In this document: one piece after another, positions 11,030 through 23,400 of the stretch
How positions within the stretch are numbered: the first letter of the stretch is position 1
How the letters are laid out: each line of letters opens with the position of its first letter
From: Odontocerum albicorne
Lineage: Eukaryota > Arthropoda > Insecta > Trichoptera > Odontoceridae
Direction: 5' to 3'
Length of the DNA stretch: 64,000 nt
Assembly (NCBI GenBank): GCA_949825065.1
Contig: OX463847.1
Coordinates: forward strand, 37,255,036 to 37,319,035
Notes under the pieces: generated by a model
The model's database searches: none
What the model saw: the letters and a program-made list of their open reading frames with translations, nothing else
Told to the model about the DNA's origin: nothing
Position numbers and translations under genes: made by a program

Positions 11030-13190
11030 TTAAATATAAAATAATTTAAATAATGTGGACATAGCCCATAATTTTTTTTATGATAAGTGTTCAAACTATT
11101 CCGCCCATAAGAAATATATTAGGGGTATCAGAAAGTTTTATCGCAAGAAAATAAAAAACTCAGATAACCTTTTTTCAATGTTTATTTATTTTTAAATCTC
11201 CTTTGCAGACATTTATGAATACTTATTTCTTCACAAATTTCTTTTTCTTTTGTTCAAAATATATTTGATGTCAATAATTATTTATTTTCCACAGTTAATA
11301 TAAAAAAAACCGTAGTGTTTTTGGATTTGAATCGAGAGTGAATTATCTAATTTAGTTTTTAAAACTGGTGTATCATATTAAAAATTGCTCTATTTAAATT
11401 GTGGTTTCTGTTGACTCCATGTGTACTTTTATTGTAAGACTATCTAAGGAATTGCGGAATCTGAAAGTTTTGTAGCACATTCAGAATTAGCTGTGGGGAT
11501 CTTATCCATCTTTGCAATGCAGAATTTTATATCTTTTTTAACCTTTCCTTCCTGTGCTAAAAAAATTCACCTGTTCCGGTGTTGTGTATTCAATACACAT
11601 GTAAAAATGAGCTATTTAAAATGGGAAAAAATAAGAATATTCATAGCCAATCGCTTAAATTAATTAAATTTGAAGTCAAAAGTAATAATAATTGAAATGT
11701 TATTGCTAAAAACATGAAAAAAAATATCGGCAAACGTTCACAAAACGGACAAAGCGACCACCTCTACTGAAAACCGCCGACCTACTGAGCGAAAGAAGCG
11801 AGCGAACTGAGATTATATTTCTTGCGTTCGCATATACTGAAGTAGAGTGAGAGTGAGACGTGAATAGCGTCGCTTCCTCACCCATAGCGGATTTGTAGAA
11901 TGAATATACCTATTTCACACACTGGCACATGTTTGATTGTATTGGTGAATTTATTCCCGATTTTCACAAAATATCTCTGATGTGGCCGATAAGTGTTGTT
12001 TAAAAAATCTTATCTATTTCTAGAATTGGTTTTCTTCAGTGACGAGAGTATATAATTGATATGATATATGTTTGGCTTGAAACAGGATTTCAGGAGGTCT
12101 ACAGTATCTAAAAATTAAAATCAAACATAATGGGGGAAGGGGAATATTTTTTTAATTGATTATTGAAACATATCTATTTAAACTGTCGCTTTTGTTATTC
12201 TAATGTCTTTCCTTTTCATGTAAAAAAAATAATTATTAAATAAATGAGTCTGTTTTGAAAAAAATCAAGTTTTAAAATTTGAATGTACATAGAAATAATG
12301 CATATTTCATAACTTTTAATTATGATATAGAAACCTTATTTTAAAGAATAGTAATGGAATTACACAATTTTCTTTCATAAAAAGACTATTCTACTAAAAA
12401 ATCGGGTTTTAACGGAAAATTACAGAGATTAAAATATAAGATTTTCGTTCAACACTGAATACAGAATAGTCAATGAAGAGAAAGATGAATAAGTCAGTAA
12501 AAATTTAATTGGACTTTATTTTAAAAATTAATAAGGTCAAAGGAAAAATCATTATATGATAACAATGAATTTTTTATTATTTGTTTACAAATAGCAATGA
12601 CAGATTTGCTCTTTACACTGACCTAGATTAGATGTACATATTATTTGATGACAGTTCAGAATCAATATGAAAATAAAAAATCTCTGAATCACGATTTAAT
12701 TTACAAGAGATTGAAAAATGAAGTCTTTTAGTAAATCATATCATATGACAGTTCTTACTTTTAAGTAACTTTATTTTCTTAAAATATTAAATTTAAAAAA
12801 TGTAAAACTGAGTTGTAAATTTAAATTGTGGCAAATACAAAAATATTATATAACTTTGATTTGGTTTTTATAATTTTTAATGTCAAGGGATGTAAGAATT
12901 TGAGACAAAACTAAGCTCATCTGAAGATGTTTCAGATCAAACTACCTAAAGCCATGCATTAATTAGAGCATGCTCAAATGCATGAGCCGCTCATTCGTGT
13001 GAATTCTTGTAAATTAATTACAAAATTTTGTCTGGGCGAGCGGCTCAGTGCTTAATGGAGTGAGCCGCTATGATGATAAGTTGGCTTGAGAATTCAGTCA
13101 AAGCATGGATGGCATCTCCATATAATATACATATAGCTGTAGCATCTTTTATTTAATAAATGCTTTAATGAGTAAATAAAGTAATTCATA
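11030..13190. other. Intergenic sequence between convergent genes
   Basis: No gene was seen. 11545-11570 (TTAACCTTTCCTTCCTGTGC) resembles the left end of the TTAA element at 51867, but I found no matching right end. 11752-11905 is relatively rich in CG dinucleotides. 12950-13075 carries GAGCCGCTC and GAGCGGCTC as an imperfect inverted repeat. Confidence 0.4.
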
Positions 13191-13199
13191 TACTTTGTG

Positions 13200-14205
13200 T
13201 CCCTGCAAGTTTCACAGCATTGATTTTCTGTTACCATTTGAAGAAAACTGCTGCAGAATCGCATCGAATGCTTGTCGAAGCTTATGGTGAGCATGCTCTT
13301 GGTAAATCACAGTATTTCGAGTGGTTTATAAAATTCAAAAGTGGCGATTTTGACGTAAAAAACTAAGAAAGTGGAAAACCACCGAGAAAGTTTGAAGATG
13401 CCGAATTTCAAGCGTTGTTGGATGAGGATGACGCTCAAATGCAACAACAACTCGCGGATCAATTAAATGTGACACGAGAAGCCGTCTCCATACGCTTGAA
13501 AGTCATGGGAAAGATCCAGAAGGCGGGAAAATAGGTTCCACAAGAACTAAATGAAAACCGAAAAAAAGACAGCAGGAAAACCAAAAAACCACCTGCGAAA
13601 TGCTGCTCGCCAGGTACAAAAGAAAATCATTTCTCCATCGAATTGTGACTGACTATGAAAAATGGATATATTTCGAGAATCCTTAGTGTAAAAGATCATG
13701 GGTAACTCCAAGCAAACCAGCGACATCGACTGCAAGGCCAAATCGCTGTGGACGGAAGACAATGCTCTGTGTTTGGTGGGATCAGAAGGGGGTTATCTAT
13801 TATATGCTGCTAAAACCTGGCGAAACCGTTAATACTGAACACTACCGACAATAAATGATGGATTTGAACCCAGAATTGCGTGATAAACGACCAGAATATC
13901 AAAAGAATGAACACAAAGGGATTTTGCTTCATGATAATGCACCATCGCACACAGCAAAACCGGTCAAGGAAACAATTGAGGCGTTTAGTTGGCAAATACT
14001 TTCACATGCGGCTTACTCACCAGACTTGGCTCCATCCGATTACTACTTATTTGCATCGATGGGACACGCACTTGCTGAGCAGCGCTTCACTTCTTACGAA
14101 AATGGCTCGATGATTAGTTTGCCTCAAAAGAGCAACAGTTCTTTTGGCGTGGCATCCACAAATTGCCAGAGAGATGGAAAAATGTGTAGCTAGTGATGGG
14201 CAATA
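13200..14205 (+). pseudogene. Decayed mariner transposase (mellifera/mauritiana type)
   Basis: Successive frames recover the whole order of a mariner transposase. First the helix-turn-helix region (A-A-E-S-H-R-M-L-V-E-A-Y-G-E-H). Then WVPQELNE with the preceding W codon mutated to a stop, and an LHRIVTD-type segment around the first catalytic aspartate. Then ILLHDNAPSHTAKPVKETIE and AYSPDLAPSDYYLFASMGHA with the second and third aspartates. Several stops and frameshifts are present. It ends near IHKLPERWKNV and KYFE-like codons at about 14205. Terminal repeats were not placed with certainty. Confidence 0.85.
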
Positions 14206-14433
14206 CTTTGAATAAAATATTTTTTACCATTTTGATACAATAAATGTGTATTTTCTATAAAAAAAAAACGGTTTCATAGGTACAGACCTATGTATACCTA
14301 TAAATTCACTACTGTTCACTGATGTCTCAAAACTAATCATATAATTTATGTCAATAAAATTTAGTTTTGATCAAAATATTGAAGTTTTAATAAAGCATAA
14401 AAAATGATTGAATAATACATTTGTGGATATCAA

Positions 14434-14469
14434 CTATCCTTTCTTCTTTCCTTTGCCCCCTTTCTTTTT
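14434..14469 (-). CDS. IQCG: DRC9 exon 8, lysine/glycine tail
   Basis: Begins after TTTATTTACAG and encodes KKKGGKGKKKG then TAG. Short Lys/Gly tails end both DRC9 and related IQ-motif axonemal proteins. Confidence 0.88.
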   Translation of the reverse strand, partial: KKKGGKGKKKG

Positions 14470-17400
14470 CTGTAAATAAAATCAGAAGGAAATTCGTTAA
14501 TTATAAATATATTTTTAACTGCATATGATAAACTTTGTATAAATTTGTTCTAGAATCATTGTGTAATGAATGGGGTCATCCATAATTTTTAGTGAAAAAA
14601 TAAGTATCAGATAAACTTAAGAAATTTTGAATTTGAAATCTCTAAACTATTGAAAATTTTGTGAAATAAATATTTTTGTATCATTCTTTTTTCTTCCTCT
14701 ATTCTTTAAGGAACTACCACACCTTCGTGTCTTGTGTATCTTGCAAGACTCGTACTCAGTCTAGGTACATTATTTGATTACAGAGCTCCCCATCTGCTTC
14801 CTTATGTCTTTCAATTTCAATTTGATACTTTTCATCTAGTTCAGCCAAGAGGAAAAGTATGAAAAGTTTTTGTAGTAATTTCCAAAGCGAATGTCTCAAC
14901 CAATTTAACTAAAAATTCTTAACGTAGAGGTCTAATATTGGCATAAGTTGATACATAGTCACATTCATATATACTACCAACCTGGGGATTACAGATTTCA
15001 TTCAAATCTGTAATCCCCAGGTTGGTAGTATATGATAGTACCTTGATCAAAAAGTTTTAGGACCGGCCACCGTGTGGCGCTGTCAGCCACCCGATTGGAA
15101 TTCTTTTTTTTTGTTAGGTTACCACATCTATCATTGACACTTCCCTTCAAATTTCAGCGTTATAGCTTGACATTTGTAAAAGTTACGCTGTACTGAGTAC
15201 ATCTACCTTTGTGCGTGTTTTCGATTTTTTACAAGTTTGAAAATGGCATCAACTGTGCACCAACGAGTTTGCATTAAATTTTGCGTAAAAAACGGATTTA
15301 ACGGTCCGCAGACCTTGGAATTGCTGGAGAAGTGTTTTTCGGTGGCACGAAGCCTTCAGAAGTCTTCGTGAGTCGGTCGAGGATGACGAACGCAGTGGCA
15401 GTCAAAAACCGATGAAAACATCGATAAAATCAAAGAAATGTTGGCCGAAAACAGCAAATTGACCATCAGAGAGCTGGCAAAGGACTTGAACATCGCTTAT
15501 GGATCCGCTCAAGACATTTTGGTTAGTGATTTAGTCCTCAGACGTGTCGCTGCAAAAGTGGTGCCGAAAGACCTCAATATCATGCAAAAAAAGGACCCCG
15601 TTGAAATCCCGAAAGACATGATTTCCATGAGTTTTTGACCAAAAACAACACGAATACTATCCTGCAGCCTTCGAATTCACCTGATCTGGCTCAATGCGAC
15701 TTTTTCCTGTTCAACTTAAAAAACTGCTTCGCGGAACGCGTTTAGCACCCGAGAGGATGTCATGAAAAAATCGAAGACGGCTCTGATGGACATACCGAAA
15801 ATTGAGTACCAGCGGTGTTTCGAGGATTGGATTAAGCGCTGGCGTAAGTGCGTTGCAGTCGATGGGGAGTACTTTGAAGGGGACCATATCGATTTTGATG
15901 AATAAACTTGTATTTTCGATTTTATGAATAAAGTCCTAAAACTTTTTGATCAAGGTAGTAGCCAATAAACTCATTTTTTTCACTTAATTTTACTATCACA
16001 TTAAATACTGGTGTATTGAAATATTTTTTTAACAAAAATTAAAATTCTTTGATTTTTATTAGGTCGGTAGATTTGTTTTACATGTTTTTTGTACCTTGAT
16101 TCGACATTTATATAAATTCTATATCTCAATTTACGCATATATCGATATGAAATGCATCTTCCAATTTTGTATAATTTGCGTCGATTTGAACGATTTCGAT
16201 TTGCGCAAATTTTCTTGGAATGTATCTACGATCAAGTATCTAAATCAAGAGCTGGGTGTATTGTTATAATGTTTTTATCATATCTATCATTTTCTCATAT
16301 TTCATATCTTACCATGCCTAATTTATAAATTAAACTCTATCATAAGTTATGTATAGGAAAACTATAGGAAAATACATAGTACAAAAGGAAATATCCATAG
16401 GAAAACACATAGTACAAAAGGAAATATCCATAGGAAAACACATAGTACAAAAGGAAATATCCATAGGAAAACACATAGTACAAAAAGTCTTGGAATGCCT
16501 TCAAAGTACAGTAGTCCCCCTCCTCAAGGGGGACTACTGTACTTTGAAGACAAAGGGTGCTACTTGCAGCAAGTTTCTTAACATATCAGTTTAGAAAAAG
16601 ATTTTAGATTCTTTCTCTCTACAATTTAACTTAACATAAGTTGAAAATATCTTTATATGAGAATATTTGAAAGTGTATTAATACCTTTTTAGTAGCACCA
16701 ATGATTGCTCTCCACCACCTTTGTATTTTTGTGGCGCAATAGTTTCCACGGAAACGCTCAAATTTGATGGCCAAATCTGCTTGGTACTCTGCTTCTTTCT
16801 CTGCCATTTGAGGAATATATTCTTTTTCTTGCTCGTCAAATCTTTGCTAAAATATTTAAAAAAAAATCTTAAATTCTTGTCTATTAATTTGTTATCCTGT
16901 TATTTTTTTTTCTTATTCAAATGTTTTCTTATAAGATGCAATTTAAGCCAGTGCTATCTGCAATTTAAAAGTGTTCTTAACTTGAACTTTAAGTTTTTTT
17001 TTATAAATTTTACCAGTTACTCGAATCAATATTGATAAAAACTGTTTTTAATATTATTTTCTTTTTGCATACGAAGTAAGATAATAAAATCTGCAGTTTA
17101 AGTCAGTGTTCTTAAACCTTTGTACTTGAAGTTTTTTTTATAAATGTCACTATGCTAAAGAAAATTTAGCATGGTCCCTGTGACGTTTCACAAATTTGCC
17201 ACAATACAACCTTGTAACGACGTTCGGTAATTTTAGTTATTTTATCAACTTTAATATAAGCCTCGATTCTAATAAATGGCAAGTTATTTAGGTAAATACA
17301 TTACATAAAACTAACAATAATTACAAATTAATACATCTTGTTACAAATTAGCAAAAATATGTCAATTTGTTAAAATCAAATAATATTTGGCAACGTTCGT

Positions 17401-20400
17401 CAAGTCACTACGTTAGACTGCATTGGCTAGGGATGGGGTATAGGATAATTGGATTTTCAATTTTTTTTATACATAAAATTAAATGTTCGTAATTAGTATT
17501 AATTATAGTGGCTCTTGGCCTATTTAAAGATAGATACAAATCATACAATACATTAGAAAGTCAGTATAATGAAAATTAGGAATTAAAATGTCAGTTTAGT
17601 GAAAAACAATTTACCGATTTATAAAAGAACTATTCAATTTGTAAAAAAAGCGATTTTACCCCATCCCTTTGAGACATTTTCTTGAGTATAGTTACTCAAA
17701 TCAATATTGATAAAAATTGTTTTTAATATTGTTTTTTTTAATAAATATCAAATTATCCTTACCTATCTGTACAAATATAGTGATGATGATGATATAAAAA
17801 AAGCATGGAGCATAACAGGGTACACACTAAATATAAAGAGCTCAATCATTCAGACCAAATTTTAATTAAAGAAAAAATAGATACCTGTAGATTACGTAAC
17901 AGCACCTTTTCATCTTCATAATTCTTAGTTAATTCATCATATTCTGTTTGTTTGTCACCAACTTCCTTATCATATTTCTGCAACCAGCTGGTCAACTGAG
18001 TCTCCACTTTAAATCTAATAAAATAAAAGAGTCTTTAGTTATTATGGTGGAATCACTGATAAATAAATATATTTGTTTGTTTTAGTGGCAAGGTGATTGT
18101 TACATATGTCATTGTGGTAATTAGTGTGATTGTTATAACATATATGTAAGTCCTAGAATGGGATTTTTCAATGAATTCAGAAAGTTGACACAAAATACTT
18201 TTTTACTATTTTTACCTTTTGAAAACACTAATAACAATGACTAAATTTTAAAACTCAATTAAAATTATTGAATTATTTTTTACGAGTCAATTTTTATTAT
18301 CATGAACTAATGACAGGTATTTTCTTCTTCTCAAGGTGCCATCTTCTATTGGATATAGGCCACTATCATGGCAATTTCTATCCTCTTTACTGCAGCCCAA
18401 AACGACTCAATAGAACTATATTCATAATTTCTATAAGTTCTTAAGTCAAGAGATATGGCGTCTTCCTCTTTCTTGTTTGACATTTATTATTCTGTGAATG
18501 ATCAGTTTATCTTGTGCGTCTCATTATGTGACTGAGATACTGCACCTTACAAACCTTCACAGTTTTAAGCAGTTCTCAGTCTTTGTACATATGTGCAAGC
18601 ACTTTCACATTTATAACATAATCTGTCCAGAGAATCTTGGTGTTACGTTTGTAAATCCACATTTCAGAAGCCTCAATGTTTCGAGATGTTTCTAGATACT
18701 GTGTCCACCCTTCCTTCCCATAGAGGATAGATGAGAGGATGTAGCTGCAAGCCATATGCATTTTCAATTTGAAGCTGAGATCTGGGTTTTTAAGGAAGTA
18801 TGGAATTTAATTAATTATTGTTATTTTCATTGCATTTTGATATAAAAATTTAACAAGTGATGAAAAACTAAAACTTGCTTGAAATATTCTATAAAAAAAC
18901 ACGTTTCTGTGAAAATAATAAATAAATTAAACTAAAATAATTTAATACTAGAAATATTTCATCAGAAAATAGCTTTTAGACATAAATAGATCTCTATTGT
19001 AAAGTTTACTTTATCCATTTCTATGCTTTAAAAATCAAAATTGCCCCATTTTCTGTAGAAAATCAACTTTCAATTCCTTGTACAAAATTCTTATCAGCAA
19101 CATGTTTTCTGGTTGTAATTTTTGTCTGTCTCACTGTATCAATGTTTGATGGGGTTCTCGTGGTGTGCACAGGACCCGGTGATTTCTTTTTCACTGCAGA
19201 AGCAGTTGATCAAAATTTCAGTATCCACAATTTATAGCCACTTTAAATCTCAAGTAGCATTGTATTCAAGCAATTAAAAAACTTGCAACAATTGAGAAAA
19301 TTATATTTTTTTAATATATTTCTTCTCTTTATGGTGACTTGAAAACTCAAGTTACAACTACAATCAAGTTGTTTTTTAATTAACCTGGCGAATTTATTGC
19401 CATGTGGCAATCTCTTCCAACCAACCAGAAAGATGTTTTTATAGGCCCTAAGTGTTAACCAAACTGGAATCCTATAAAAAAATCGGTTCCAGCGGGGATC
19501 GAACCCGCTTCCTCCGTATCGGCAGACAAGTGTCTTACCACCAGGCCAAGTTTACTTAATAGATACACAAATATAAGTAGTTTTTGTATTACTGGCTCAC
19601 ATCTTTGGAATGGGAAATATTTTGTTGTGTTTGATGGATTTTCTAAAATCCAATGTTACTGTTCAAAAGTCATCATTTCTAGCAGGCGTACTATTTATAA
19701 GAATATAAATGAAATAGAAAATACCGTTTTCCTCTCAAAACCTTTTCGCTTTCCAAATGCTGTTTTAATAGTGCATCATATTTCTCTTTGGTGTCATTTT
19801 CTTGTTCCACAAGGGTTTCGTGATTAACTTTATGTGTCTCTGTGTCCCGCATCATCTGTCGCTCTGAATCTAAACTAGAGCAATCAATAAAACACTTTGA
19901 AAATTATTAAAGTAAAGGAAAATTTTATATTTGATACATGTTTAACACAATTGCATGAAATAAAATTCATAGTATAAGAAAAAAAATTAATTGCTAAAAG
20001 TCTAAAAATAATAACAACAGGAACAATAATACTCATGCTTCCCAGAGAAGGGGCTGTCCCTAAGAAGCTGCATCATCAATTTATCCACCAAGATATGGAA
20101 GATATCAATATCAGAAAATTTATTCAACGAGGTAATTCCATGTGCGAGTCGTGACACTCTTAATAGCTCAATTGATGAAAAATGATTTGAAAATGGTGAT
20201 AAAAAATGTTTGAAGGGGATCTTTATGAATAATATGGTTTAAGCGGTCCTCATCGAAGTCCACTGGTCGTCCGGAACGCTCCATATCTTTCAGGTCGAAA
20301 TTGCCGCCTTTGAAATGCAAAACCCATCGACGAGCTGTCTTTTAATTCATAGCATCTTCACCGTACACTTCGCAAATATCGCGAGCAGCTTTAGCAGCTT

Positions 20401-23400
20401 TATTCTCTCGATTTAACGCGAACAGAAAGAGGTGTCGATAATGCTCACTTTCGTCTACTTCACATTCCATTTTGAAGGCTTGTAATCAAATAAAATAACA
20501 TATGTTACGTAAAAGCAAACACAATATCTTGTAGAGCAGAAAATTTTCTTTCGAATGACGTATAACCTTTACCATTTTGTTTTACTTTTGGTGTTCATTT
20601 TTAATTTTGCAAAAAACGGTCACAACTTATGTTAACACCTAATACATAAATTTATTGTTTGCACACATTACACATATGGGAGCAGATATAGGAATACTTA
20701 AAAATAAGATCTTTGTTTCTTTCTCAGGTTTCACAATCCTCATCTGGTCATGATTGCATCACAGCGATGACATATCTGTCAGTTAAAATATTAGTCAAGT
20801 GTTGAAAGTTGAACTTACATTTTCTTTTTTATAATTGTTACACATTCACTTTTCAAGAGCCCCAATTCATCTTGATGATGATTTATAATCGCATCTTTTT
20901 GCCTATAAATATGGTCGAATATTGCATTTTCTTCTTTTAACTTCATTGAAACCTCTGTAAGTGTGATAATGGTACACAAATATTAATCATTAAAACAAAA
21001 AAATAAGCTTGATGAATCCTGTTTTTTTTAATGTGTTTATTTAGATTATAAATACAATTTTAGCAATGTTATTAAGAAAAATTTGCATTATTATATCTAC
21101 TTTTAAATCTAATGTAGCATTGTACTATGCGTTTCCAGAAAGTAAGTGTACTGAGGCTCTCACGACCAGATGGATTTTATTTTCGACATGTTGGCACACT
21201 TCCGTGTAGCCTGACCCTTCCCCTTCGCAACGAGACCAGTTCGAGGTCAGTACGTTGAGAAAAGTCGACGCGACAACACGTTTCGTGATGAATGTCAATC
21301 TAATCTCCCGCCAAGTGCGAAATACGCGGCGTCATCCGTTATCTCGTTTGGAAGGGAAAACCTCTGGTTGAGGTTTATAATGAGGTGAAAACTGCATATG
21401 GTGATAAAGCCAGGAATCGTACGAGTGTGTAAAAGTGGTGTTGCGAGTTTAAAAACGGTCACGTCACACCTCTTCACCCTCTGCCAAAAAGTTCAAAACC
21501 ACAATTTCAGCCAAGAAAATCATGGCATCCGTGTTTTGGGACTGTCAAGGCATAATTTTAATTGAATATATGCCTCAAGGGGAGACCATCAACTCTGCAA
21601 GATACTGTGAGACCCTAAAAAAATGCGAAGGGCGATTCAGAACAAGAGGAGAGGCATGCTGACAAAGGGAGTCTGCCTGCTGCACGACAATGCCAGACCA
21701 CACACGGCCAACGCCACGAAGGAACTGCTCGCCTCGTTTAAATGGGATGTCCTGAATCATCCCGCCCATTCCCCTGACCTAGCACCTTCAGATTACTATC
21801 TCTTTACCTCCCTGAAGCTGCACATGGGTGGAAAAAGGTTTTCAACCGACGAGGAGGTAAAGGAGGAGGTGGAGAAGTGGACGGAGGGGTTGGCGGGAAA
21901 CTACTTCAAGGAAGGCATCAAAAAGTTGATACCCCGCTTCACCACCTGCATTCAGAGGAATGGCGACTATGTCGAAAAATAGCTTACATATGTACTACGG
22001 TAACCACGTAATTTTTTTGTTTAAATAAAAAAAATTGTAATTTACAAAAATTCAGTACACTTACTTTCTGGATATACCTCGTAGTTAAGAAATAATTAAA
22101 GTGAAACCTCTATATGTTATGTAATTTTTTTAAGGAGCTTATTGAACTAAATAATATATGTAGGAAAACAGCAGATATGGGAATATATGGAAAAGAAATA
22201 GTAACATACAGTACCCGGCGGTAAGTAATACACATCAGGCTTAAGAAAGAGACTGTCGACCATAATCGGTTAACTTCGGGTTTGTAGAGTGTCGTCTCTG
22301 TCATTCATACACGTGCTCCGTCGCGATTTGTCAGTCGTTACCGGACCGGACTGTTAGCGCATCGTGCGATAGAGACGACGCTCTACAAAGCCGAAGTTAA
22401 CCAATTATGGCCGACAGTCTGTTTCTTAAGCCCGATGTGTATTACTTAACGCCGGGTACTGAACCTAAATTTTGAATATCCTAAAAAAGTATTTACACAT
22501 GCATATAAAATGTATGAAAATAAATTTTAAATTATTAAGTACCGAAAACTTAAATTTAAAAGAAACAAGCTTTCTTTTAATTAAAATAGTTAATCATTCA
22601 CATTTGTTTTATTGGTTTTATTTCCATAAGTAAACGGTATTTTTTTCTATGTCGCAAATTACATTATTTTCGACATCTGTTATTATATGTGAATAAAACA
22701 ATTTTTCGAAAACAAAGTTCTACAAACGGTGAGTCTTCTTCATTAACATTTTAAAATTATTCTGATTGTTTATTCTGATTTGTGATCTAACCATCAGACG
22801 ACCTACGTGGCCTGATGGTAAGACACTTGTCTGCCTATCTGGAGGTTGCGGGTTCGATCCCCGCTGGAACCCAGATATTTTAAAATAGGATTTCAGTCTG
22901 GTTAACACTTAGGGCCTATAAAAAACATCTTTTTGGTTGGTTGGAAGAGATTGCCACATGGCAATAAACTCTAGGTTAAAAAAAATAGCAAAAGTTTAAA
23001 ATAATACCTTCAAAACGTTGTTTATCCTTTGTAAATTTCTTTGAACAATGTCCCTCTTAAGTTTTCAAATAATACCTGCAATCCTGTCCTTCAAAAAGTT
23101 GTTTATCCTTTGTAAATTTCTTTGAACAATGTCCCTCTTAAGTTTTCAAATAATACCTGCAATCCTGTCCTTCAAAATGTTGTTTATCCTTTGTAAATTT
23201 CTTTGAACAATGTCCCTCTTAAGTTTTCAAATAATACCTGCAATCCTGTCCTTCAAAACGTTGTTTATCCTTTGTAAATTTCTTTGAACAATGTCCCTCT
23301 TAAGTTTTTCCAAAGCGGACATAGTGAGTCTCTCTTCAACTCTAGTTTTTAGCCTTACAAGTGAGTCCAAATATAAAACAGCATCCGGAAGGCGTGTTTT

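Noticed and set aside
11545..11590. TTAACCTTTCCTTCCTGTGC as the left end of another TTAA element
   Set aside because: No matching right end with TTAA was found within several kilobases.
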